A stretch of 11,497 bases of DNA, from contig JAEUJR010001179.1 of NCBI GenBank assembly GCA_016793585.1, positions 1 through 11,497 of the forward strand, read 5' to 3'. The DNA is from Archangium sp. (lineage in GTDB: Bacteria > Myxococcota > Myxococcia > Myxococcales > Myxococcaceae). The notes under the pieces are model-generated. The model was not told where the DNA came from, ran no database searches, and worked only from the letters and a program-made list of their open reading frames with translations. Both the position numbers and the translations under genes were made by a program. Positions 6,947 through 11,497 of the stretch are shown here, piece by piece. Numbering within the stretch: position 1 is the first letter of the stretch; each line of letters starts with the position of its first letter.

Positions 6947-7204
6947 CAGCACGGCTCCCTGTTTGGTGGCGGCGCAAGTGCCGCGACCGAAAGTACGGGA
7001 GCAGGACTCGTGAATTCAGCGCGAGGCCACGAACGTCGCGTGGCTTGGTGACGGTCAACCCACGCGCTGACGTCTCCTGCGAGCCGGACAAGCCGACCGA
7101 CGATGTTCAGGCTTTGTTCAAGGTTTGGTGGCGCGCGATTTCGGAGCCGTTAGATCGGGGCGCTGTCCGCGGTTCGCCGCGCACCACTCACCCGGAGACG
7201 CACC
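6947..7204. other. Divergent intergenic region
   Basis: This 258-bp stretch separates the divergent cysteine-rich and FAS1 genes and should hold both promoters. It contains an exact 11-nt direct repeat GTTTGGTGGCG at 6961-6971 and 7123-7133, and a hairpin GCCACG/CGTGGC (7026-7031, 7039-7044). Weak promoter-like hexamers for the FAS1 gene occur (TTGTTC 7114-7119, TTAGAT 7150-7155) but none matches well. No ORF here looks coding. Confidence 0.5.
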
Positions 7205-7726
7205 ATGAAGAAGTTGCTCGTCGTTGCCACCATCGCAGTGGCGTCGGTTTCGTTTGCCCAGAAGAAGGACACGAAGGCCCCAGAGGTCGCGAAGGAGGCC
7301 CCCGCTGCCGCCACGAAGGACATCGTCGACACGGCCGTCGCTGCGGGCTCGTTCAACACGCTCGCGACCGCACTGAAGGAGGCCGGCCTCATCGAGACGC
7401 TCAAGGGCAAGGGCCCGTTCACGGTGTTCGCGCCCACCGACGAGGCGTTCGCGAAGATCGCCAAGAAGGACCTCGACGCGCTGCTGAAGGACAAGAAGAA
7501 GCTGACGGCGGTGCTCTCGTACCACGTGGTGTCAGGCTCGGTGATGGCGGCCGACGTGGTGAAGATGAAGGACGGCAGCAAGGTGAAGACGGTCGAGGGC
7601 CGCGAGTTCACGCTCGGCCTCAAGGACGGCAAGGTCTCGGTCGATGGCGCGAACGTCGTGAAGACCGACATCGCGGCGTCGAACGGCGTCATTCACGTCA
7701 TCGACACCGTCATCATGCCCAGGTGA
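7205..7726 (+). CDS. Secreted single-domain fasciclin (FAS1) protein
   Basis: A 173-residue protein. The signal peptide [18 protein letters not shown] is followed by QKK; cleavage after Ala18 is likely. A short Lys/Pro/Ala-rich linker (19-37) precedes one FAS1 domain (about 38-173). Both conserved FAS1 motifs are present: H1 as [16 protein letters not shown] (70-85), and H2 as [13 protein letters not shown] (160-172), with the central YHVVSG (106-111). Single-domain bacterial FAS1 proteins of this size are common and are linked to adhesion or cell-surface interactions; the partner is unknown here. A ribosome binding site GGAGA (7194-7198) lies 6 nt before the ATG. The gene appears to be a single transcription unit, ending in a strong terminator 20 nt downstream of its stop. 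Confidence 0.96.
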   Translation: MKKLLVVATIAVASVSFAQKKDTKAPEVAKEAPAAATKDIVDTAVAAGSFNTLATALKEAGLIETLKGKGPFTVFAPTDEAFAKIAKKDLDALLKDKKKLTAVLSYHVVSGSVMAADVVKMKDGSKVKTVEGREFTLGLKDGKVSVDGANVVKTDIAASNGVIHVIDTVIMPR

Positions 7727-7746
7727 GCTGACGGCGCCGTGACACG

Positions 7747-7781
7747 AAGGCCCGGCCCCCAGACGGAGCGCCGGGCCTTTT
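7747..7781. terminator. Intrinsic terminator after the FAS1 gene
   Basis: Perfect 10-bp stem AAGGCCCGGC (7747-7756) and GCCGGGCCTT (7770-7779) with a 13-nt loop, running into TTTT (7778-7781). It sits between convergent genes, and because the complementary strand reads AAGG...CCTT at the other edge, it may also work, less strongly, for the flavoenzyme gene on the minus strand. Confidence 0.88.
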
Positions 7782-7790
7782 CACGTTCGG

Positions 7791-10070
7791 CTACTCGAGC
7801 CGCTGCGCGCGACGCGTCGGCTTCACCGTCAGGTACTGCTTCGGCCACGCGAGCGAGTCGACGCCCTGCTCCTGGGCGTGCCGGTGCACGAGCGACGGGT
7901 CAGACAGGTGCGGCCTGGCGAGCGCGCAGAGGTCGGCGCGGCCCGAAGCGATGATGGTGTTGGCGTGGTCGGCGCCCTGAATGGCTCCGACGGCCATCAC
8001 GGGAATGCCGGCGCCCAGCTTCACCGCCTCGGCGAACGGCACCTGGTACATGCGGCCGTACTCGACCTTCGACTCGGGCACGTTACCGCCCGACGAGACG
8101 TCGATGACGTCGCAGCCGCGGGCCTTGAGCGCCTTCGCGACCTCGATGGTGTCCTCCACCGTCATGCCGTCCTGGCCGAGCCAGTCGCTGGCCGAGACGC
8201 GCACCGACATGGGCTTGTGCTTCGGCCACACCGCGCGCATCGCGTCGAACACCTCGAGGGGGAACTTCATGCGCCCTTCGAGCGAGCCGCCGTAGGCATC
8301 GGTGCGCTTGTTCGACAGCGGCGAGAGGAACTCCGAGAGCAGATAGCCGTGCGCCATGTGCACCTCGACGAGGTCGAAGCCCGCGGCGTCGGCCCGCTTC
8401 GTCGCGTCGGCGAAGGCCTGCTTGAGGCGCGCGAGGTCGTTCGCGTCCATCGCCTTCGGCGTGTGCCAGCCGGCGGCGTAGGGCAGCGCCGAGGGCCCGA
8501 GCGTCTGCCACGGCTGCTCGTTCGCCTTCAGCGGGCCGTCACCTTCCCACGGGCGCTGACAGCTCGCCTTGCGGCCGGCGTGCGCGAGCTGAATGCCGAT
8601 GCGCGCATTGGAGTGTTCGTGCACGAAGCGCGTCACCCGCTTCCACGCCGCGAGCTGCTCGTCGTTCCACAGCCCGGCGCAGCCGTGCGTGATGCGGCCC
8701 TCGGCAGACACGTTCGTCATCTCGGTCATCACCAGGCCCGCGCCGCCCACGGCCCGACCGCCGAGGTGCACGAGGTGCCAGTCGTTCGGTACGCCGTCGT
8801 TCGCGGAGTACTGGCACATCGGAGAGACGACGACGCGGTTGGGCAGCTCGAGCTCACGCAGCTTCAGCGGCGCGAACAACGGCGGCGGCACCGTGCCATC
8901 GGCGTTCGGCTTCGTGCCCTGCTCCTTCGCGAACCAGGCGTCGACCTGCTCGACGAGCTTCGGGTCGCGCTGCTTCAGGTTCGCCCAGGTGATGCGCTTG
9001 CTGCGCGTCATCAACGAGAAGGTGAGCTGCAGCGGGTGCAGGTTCGCGTAGCGCGCGGCGTTCTCGAACCACTCGAGGCTGGTCTGCGCGGCCTTCTGCA
9101 GGCGAATCACCTCGGGCTTGCGCTCGAGCTCGTAGCGGGCGAGCGCCTTGCCGACGTGCTGGCCTTCCTTCACGAAGGCGTCGCGCAGGGCGATGGCGTC
9201 TTCCATCGCGAGCTTCGTGCCCGAGCCGATGGAGTAGTGCGCCGTGTGCACCGCGTCGCCCATCAGCACCGTGTTGCCGCGCACCCACGACTCGCAGCGA
9301 ATGGTGGGGAACGTGCGCCAGATGCTCTTGTTCGCGCAGAGGCGGTGGCCGCCCAGGTCGTCGGCGAAGAGCTTCTCGAGGAAGGCGACGCTGTCGGCTT
9401 CGCTCATCGTGTCGAGGCCGGCCTTGCGCCAGACCGACTCGTGGCACTCGACGATGAAGGTCGAGATGGCGCCCGACGGCTGCATCGGCGTCTTCGTGAA
9501 CGGGTACGCGTGCACCTGGAAGAGGCCGTGCGGCGAGTTCTTGAAGAGGAAGGTGAAGGCGCTCAACGGCTTCGTGGTGCCCAGCCAGGTGAACTTGCAC
9601 TTGCGCCAGTCGAGCGAAGGCTTGAAGTCGGCGGCGTAGCGCTCACGAATCGGGCTGTGCACGCCGTCGCACGCGATGACGAGGTCGGCCTTCGGCAGCG
9701 GGTCGGCCGGCAGCTCTTCCTGGAAGTGCAGCTTCACGCCGAGCTGCGCGCAGCGCTCGTGCAGAATCGCCAGCAGGTCCTTTCGCGAGAGCCCGCAGAA
9801 GCCGTGGCCCGTCGACGTCGTCACCGTACCGTTGGCGTGCACCTCGATGTCGTCCCAGTAGGCGAAGCGCGACTCGATGGCGCGGTAGCTCTCGGCGTCG
9901 GCGGCCTCGAGCGTGCCCAACGTCTCTTTCGAGAAGACGACGCCCCAGCCGAAGGTGTCATCGGGTTTGTTCTTCTCGAAGACGTCGACCTCGAGCGAAG
10001 GGAACTGCTTCTTGAGGAGCAGCGCCGAGTACAGCCCCGCAGGACCACCACCGATGCAGACGATGCGCAT
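7791..10070 (-). CDS. Bifunctional FAD monooxygenase / Old Yellow Enzyme (2-aminobenzoyl-CoA monooxygenase/reductase or salicylyl-CoA 5-hydroxylase type)
   Basis: A 759-residue fusion. Residues 1-390 are a class A flavin monooxygenase: FAD-binding GGGPAG (7-12), the DG motif ACDGVHSPIRE (from 133) and the GD motif GDAVHTAHYSIGSGTKLAMEDA (from 271). Residues about 398-759 are an Old Yellow Enzyme-type FMN domain: VVSPMCQYSANDG, QLAHAGRK, active-site HMAHGYLL (His571, His574), FLSPLSNKRTDAYGGSLEGR and a C-terminal phosphate-binding segment ending GRADLCALARPHL. This architecture is that of 2-aminobenzoyl-CoA monooxygenase/reductase, known from Azoarcus evansii anthranilate degradation, and of proteins annotated as salicylyl-CoA 5-hydroxylase/oxidoreductase. 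It likely hydroxylates and reduces an aromatic CoA thioester in the cytosol using NAD(P)H and O2. No CoA ligase or beta-oxidation genes are within this window, so the substrate remains open. The ATG at 10070 is preceded by the shared start-proximal element rather than a clear ribosome binding site. Confidence 0.93.
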   Translation of the reverse strand: MRIVCIGGGPAGLYSALLLKKQFPSLEVDVFEKNKPDDTFGWGVVFSKETLGTLEAADAESYRAIESRFAYWDDIEVHANGTVTTSTGHGFCGLSRKDLLAILHERCAQLGVKLHFQEELPADPLPKADLVIACDGVHSPIRERYAADFKPSLDWRKCKFTWLGTTKPLSAFTFLFKNSPHGLFQVHAYPFTKTPMQPSGAISTFIVECHESVWRKAGLDTMSEADSVAFLEKLFADDLGGHRLCANKSIWRTFPTIRCESWVRGNTVLMGDAVHTAHYSIGSGTKLAMEDAIALRDAFVKEGQHVGKALARYELERKPEVIRLQKAAQTSLEWFENAARYANLHPLQLTFSLMTRSKRITWANLKQRDPKLVEQVDAWFAKEQGTKPNADGTVPPPLFAPLKLRELELPNRVVVSPMCQYSANDGVPNDWHLVHLGGRAVGGAGLVMTEMTNVSAEGRITHGCAGLWNDEQLAAWKRVTRFVHEHSNARIGIQLAHAGRKASCQRPWEGDGPLKANEQPWQTLGPSALPYAAGWHTPKAMDANDLARLKQAFADATKRADAAGFDLVEVHMAHGYLLSEFLSPLSNKRTDAYGGSLEGRMKFPLEVFDAMRAVWPKHKPMSVRVSASDWLGQDGMTVEDTIEVAKALKARGCDVIDVSSGGNVPESKVEYGRMYQVPFAEAVKLGAGIPVMAVGAIQGADHANTIIASGRADLCALARPHLSDPSLVHRHAQEQGVDSLAWPKQYLTVKPTRRAQRLE

Positions 10071-10071
10071 G

Positions 10072-10089
10072 GCGCGCGAGTTAGCGCGG
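10072..10089 (-). promoter_or_regulatory. Start-proximal element shared with the gene at 5378
   Basis: On the minus strand CCGCGCTAACTCGCGCGC ends 1 nt before the ATG of the flavoenzyme gene. It differs at two positions from the element abutting the ATG at 5378. The two copies serve unrelated genes. Confidence 0.4.
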
Positions 10090-10159
10090 CTGGTGGGCGC
10101 TGTCGCTCACGTCACGAGCGGAGTCTCTGACGCAGGTGCACAGCGAAGAAGCCGCGTGC

Positions 10160-10414
10160 TCAAGGAGACACTGCGGACTCACTGCGCAGCTCGACCCGTT
10201 CGTTCGAGACGAGTCTCGTGGCGAAGAGCAGGCACGCGAGGACGTCTTCACGCGTGAGCCAGTCGTACGCGGCGACGACGTCGTCGATGGAATCACCCGC
10301 CGCGAGCAGCGAGAGGACGTGCTCGACCGCGAGGCGACGACCCCGAATGACGGGCTTCCCGCCGAGAATGGCGGGAGTCGAAGTGATTCTGGAGAGCAGC
10401 TTCTCGGCGTCCAT
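10160..10414 (-). CDS. DUF433 antitoxin-like protein
   Basis: An 84-residue protein starting MDAEKLLSRITSTPAILGGKPVIRGRRLAV. The stretch TPAILGGKPVIRGRRLAVEHVLSLLAAG (13-40), followed by DSIDDVVAAYDWLTREDVLACLLFA, is the DUF433 signature, a winged-helix-like domain found in antitoxins that pair with DUF5615/Mut7-C PIN-like toxins (VapB45/VapC45 type). The frame is open further upstream, but the domain begins at this Met and GAGG lies 4 nt before it, so I start here. Unlike the usual arrangement, the gene faces away from the DUF5615 gene, which lies beyond the divergently transcribed 142-residue gene. It is upstream of, and co-directional with, the flavoenzyme gene, with 89 bp between. It probably binds its own promoter region, where several dyads lie; that is inference. 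Confidence 0.87.
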   Translation of the reverse strand: MDAEKLLSRITSTPAILGGKPVIRGRRLAVEHVLSLLAAGDSIDDVVAAYDWLTREDVLACLLFATRLVSNERVELRSESAVSP

Positions 10415-10430
10415 CAGCCTCAGATATAGT
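10401..10430 (+). promoter_or_regulatory. Candidate promoter for the 142-residue gene and DUF5615 operon
   Basis: TATAGT at 10425-10430 matches the -10 consensus at 5 of 6 positions and is a rare AT-rich spot. With 18-nt spacing, TTCTCG at 10401-10406 is a weak -35 (3 of 6), lying in the 5' coding part of the DUF433 gene. The predicted start is about 10436-10438, exactly at the base of the first leader stem-loop. The same AT-rich patch could also serve as a -10 on the opposite strand for DUF433. Confidence 0.45.
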
Positions 10431-10434
10431 GCCG

Positions 10435-10477
10435 CAGTGGCCGGAAGGCCATTGGACCGCCTCGGAAGAGGAGGTCC
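10435..10477 (+). ncRNA. Structured mRNA leader: two tandem stem-loops with GGAA loops
   Basis: Stem 1: CAGTGGCC (10435-10442) pairs with GGCCATTG (10447-10454), 8 bp with one G-U. Stem 2: GGACCGCCTC (10454-10463) pairs with GAGGAGGTCC (10468-10477), 9 of 10 bp with one G-A mismatch. The stems share base 10454, so only one can use it. Both loops are GGAA, a GNRA-type tetraloop on the + strand only (UUCC on the complement), which suggests an RNA structure in the leader. It is a cis leader candidate, not a known riboswitch class to my recognition. Confidence 0.5.
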
Positions 10478-10491
10478 TTCACAGAAGATGT

Positions 10492-10506
10492 GGTGCGTGA
10501 CGCACC
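10492..10506. promoter_or_regulatory. 15-bp dyad adjoining the ribosome binding site
   Basis: GGTGCGT (10492-10498) and ACGCACC (10500-10506) are perfect 7-bp arms around a central G, ending directly at the ribosome binding site GAGGAG (10507-10512). As DNA it is a candidate operator for an antitoxin; as RNA it can form a 6-bp stem with a TGA loop that would stack beside the ribosome binding site. Confidence 0.5.
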
Positions 10507-10517
10507 GAGGAGACGTG

Positions 10518-10946
10518 ATGTCGACCATCGAAGAAGAACTTCGGCTTCTTGCCGAAGTCGCAAAGCCTCTCCAGAAGGCAACGGACGAAGCCAACGCTGC
10601 AATTCAAGCTGCGAACGCTGGGATTGCCGCCGTGGCTCCCGGAATTGAAGTCTGGCTGACCTCAGAATCAGGACAGCGAGTTGTGATTCGCGACCTCTTT
10701 GTTTGCGGTCACTGTCTCGGAGTTTCAAAGGCCAAGGGCGTCTGGCAAACCGTGATTCGACCTTGCGATCTCGAACAACAAGGCGAGGCGGGCGAGTGGC
10801 AGGCTGAGCCGACCCCACTCATCGAAGCCAGCCGCGAGGATCGCCTTGCCGCTGCACCCGTTCTCCCGTCTTTGATTCGAGCGGTCACTGAAGAATGCAA
10901 CCGACTCCTCAATGTCTTTCTTCAAGCGGCTGAGAGGCCGTTGTGA
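10518..10946 (+). CDS. Protein of unknown function, coupled to a DUF5615 gene
   Basis: A 142-residue protein from ATG 10518, with ribosome binding site GAGGAG (10507-10512) 5 nt upstream. I cannot assign a family. The N-terminal 40 residues (EEELRLLAEVAKPLQKATDE, then AANAGIAAVAPGI) look helical and amphipathic, possibly a coiled coil. A middle part (about 43-82) is strand-rich, with a CGHC at 63-66 inside LFVCGHCLGV and a conserved-looking GVWQTVIRP. The C-terminus (about 99-140) is helical, beginning PLIEASREDRLAAAPVLPSLIRAVTEE. There is no signal peptide or membrane segment. The stop overlaps the DUF5615 GTG (GTGA), so the two are co-translated. By position it could be a second antitoxin, chaperone or effector of the PIN-like protein. 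Base composition is lower in G+C than the left part of the window. Confidence 0.8.
   Translation: MSTIEEELRLLAEVAKPLQKATDEANAAIQAANAGIAAVAPGIEVWLTSESGQRVVIRDLFVCGHCLGVSKAKGVWQTVIRPCDLEQQGEAGEWQAEPTPLIEASREDRLAAAPVLPSLIRAVTEECNRLLNVFLQAAERPL
10531..10558 (+). repeat. Two mutually exclusive hairpins at the start of the coding region
   Basis: ACTTCGGC (10538-10545) pairs perfectly with GCCGAAGT (10551-10558) around TTCTT. Alternatively AAGAAG (10531-10536) pairs with CTTCTT (10545-10550). The two cannot form together. They lie within codons 5-14 of the 142-residue gene, so part of the pattern may come from the amino acid sequence (EEELRLLAE). Confidence 0.4.
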
Positions 10947-11290
10947 AGCTCTTGGTCGACTCCTCTGTACCGACGGCAATTCCCGCCAAGCTCCGTGCAA
11001 GCGGCCACGACGTCGTTGCCGTCGCCGACACGCCACCAGACCCGGGCGACGAAGCGATCCTTCAGTGGGCGATTCGCGATCAGCGAACGATCATCACGCT
11101 CGACAAAGACTTCGGCACGCACTCGGTGGTCGGCGGCATGAAGCACTTCGGCGTCGTTCGGTTGGTGCAATTCGGTCTCAAGGATCTGGCTCGCGAAATC
11201 CTCGGAGTGCTCGCCACTCACGAACGCGACCTTCTCCTTGGAGCACTGGTCACCGTCGAACCGGGCCGCATCAGAACTCGGGCGCCGTAG
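10943..11290 (+). CDS. DUF5615 (PIN-like) family protein, toxin-like
   Basis: A 115-residue protein starting at GTG 10943, inside the stop of the upstream gene. It follows the DUF5615/Mut7-C PIN-like pattern: KLLVDSSVP (Asp6), SGHDVVAVADTPPDPGDEAILQWA (Asp36-Glu37) and RTIITLDKDFG (Asp54, Asp56), consistent with an acidic metal-binding site for RNA cleavage as in PIN-domain nucleases. The family's usual N-terminal motif is DENL/DENI; here it reads DSSV, so the Glu-Asn pair is lost. DUF5615 proteins are generally toxins neutralised by DUF433 partners; here the only DUF433 gene is divergent and about 530 bp away. Nuclease activity is inferred from family and may be weakened by the DEN change. 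I see no T-tract terminator right after the stop. Confidence 0.87.
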   Translation: MKLLVDSSVPTAIPAKLRASGHDVVAVADTPPDPGDEAILQWAIRDQRTIITLDKDFGTHSVVGGMKHFGVVRLVQFGLKDLAREILGVLATHERDLLLGALVTVEPGRIRTRAP

Positions 11291-11482
11291 CGGCACATTC
11301 AGCTCTTCTTCGGCGGGGAAGCAGCCGTTTCTCGACTGGCTGCAACGCACCAACCTGAGCCCAGCCTTTCGTCGGGCGGAACAGACCGTCGGTCTGTTCC
11401 GAGCGGCCACTAGGCGCCGTGCGCGAACGACGACGCGGGCGCTGCGTACCTTCGCGTGGAACCCGCTGTGCCCGAGGTATCC
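11291..11482. other. Intergenic region at the right edge
   Basis: This 192-bp stretch after the DUF5615 stop holds the 25-bp palindrome at 11377-11401 and otherwise no feature I can support. One + frame is open to the window end (it reads KQPFLDWLQRTNLSPAFRR in its middle) but has no start codon or ribosome binding site, so I do not call it. Confidence 0.45.
11377..11401. promoter_or_regulatory. Perfect 25-bp palindrome, operator or terminator-like hairpin
   Basis: Twelve-base arms CGGAACAGACCG (11377-11388) and CGGTCTGTTCCG (11390-11401) around a central T. As RNA this is an 11-bp stem with a GUC loop. No T-tract follows on either strand, so an intrinsic terminator is less likely. The GACCG...CGGTC core is the kind of dyad bound by TetR-family repressors. 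It lies 81 bp before a possible start codon at 11483. Confidence 0.6.
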
Positions 11483-11497
11483 ATGCTCCGTCTGCTT
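11483..11497 (+). CDS. Possible start of a further gene, cut by the window edge
   Basis: ATG at 11483 with GAGG at 11474-11477, 5 nt upstream, opens a frame reading MLRLL to the edge. Five codons are too few to assign anything; the hydrophobic-basic start would suit a signal peptide. Its position downstream of the palindrome supports a regulated gene here. Confidence 0.3.

Noticed and set aside
10104..10120. CGCTC/GAGCG inverted repeat between the DUF433 and flavoenzyme genes
   Set aside because: Only 5-bp arms with a 7-nt loop and no T-tract; expected by chance in GC-rich DNA.
7878..10130. 750-codon ORF on the + strand antisense to the flavoenzyme gene
   Set aside because: The translation is low-complexity (R, V, E, H-rich) with no motif, while the opposite frame has complete FAD and OYE motifs. 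Long antisense frames are expected at this G+C.
10415..10594. Upstream extension of the DUF433 gene to 10594
   Set aside because: The extra residues are Ser/Arg-rich with no homology to the family, and run through the promoter and hairpin region; the family domain begins at the Met encoded at 10414.
10700..10717. CGHC in the 142-residue protein as a thioredoxin-like active site
   Set aside because: The surroundings lack the thioredoxin fold pattern (no preceding WAxWC-type strand, no cis-Pro segment), so a lone CXXC is not enough to call a redox or zinc site.
10922..11410. 162-codon minus-strand ORF covering the DUF5615 gene
   Set aside because: It is antisense to a recognised family member, with no domain and no ribosome binding site.
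11318..11497. Open + frame reading KQPFLDWLQRTNLSPAFRR to the window end
   Set aside because: No start codon with a ribosome binding site was found, it crosses the palindrome, and its C-terminal part is Arg/Thr-rich like random GC-rich translation.

Overview
The window is GC-rich DNA (one hand-counted line, 3541-3600, is 75% G+C) with tightly packed genes. Codon use, two-component signalling genes, a type IV pilus ATPase relative, a secreted FAS1 protein and an anthraniloyl/salicylyl-CoA-type flavoenzyme suggest a Myxococcota-like (deltaproteobacterial) chromosome. That placement is inference; no rRNA or taxonomic marker gene is present. I found no tRNA, rRNA, CRISPR array or insertion sequence.

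Layout. (1) 2-2220, + strand: a membrane-anchored NarL-family histidine kinase, open at the left edge, overlapping by ATGA its LuxR-type response regulator. (2) 2299-3783, +: a soluble NtrB-like histidine kinase with no regulator of its own type beside it. (3) 3777-5378, -: a PilT-like protein of full family length whose Walker A lysine and His-box histidines are replaced, tail-to-tail with the kinase and overlapping it by 7 nt. (4) 5482-6469, +: a compact operon of ArsR-type repressor, SRPBCC/AHSA1 protein and a 68-residue two-helix membrane protein, joined by ATGA and GTGA overlaps, with a perfect 9-bp dyad over the first start codon. (5) 6473-6946, -: a secreted cysteine-rich protein with four CX3C units spaced exactly 11 residues apart. 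(6) 7205-7726, +: a secreted single-domain FAS1 protein followed by a clear intrinsic terminator. (7) 7791-10070, -: a fused FAD monooxygenase/Old Yellow Enzyme protein. (8) 10160-11290: a toxin-antitoxin-like island in which a DUF433 antitoxin-like gene (-) diverges from a 142-residue protein of unknown function (+) coupled by GTGA to a DUF5615 PIN-like gene. (9) 11291-11497: intergenic DNA with a perfect 25-bp palindrome and possibly the first codons of another gene.

The most unusual part is the right-hand island. DUF433 and DUF5615 genes are usually adjacent and co-directional; here they diverge, and an unknown gene sits where the antitoxin is expected. A likely -10 element (TATAGT) places the transcript start at the foot of two tandem stem-loops that share a GGAA (GNRA-type) loop, followed by a 15-bp dyad touching the ribosome binding site and two mutually exclusive hairpins at the start of the coding region. 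G+C also drops there (57% over 10561-10740 by hand count), consistent with acquisition. The other strong leads are the degenerate PilT-like ATPase, the hendecad cysteine repeat, the ArsR operator, and a near-identical 18-bp element abutting the start codons of two unrelated genes (5378 and 10070).
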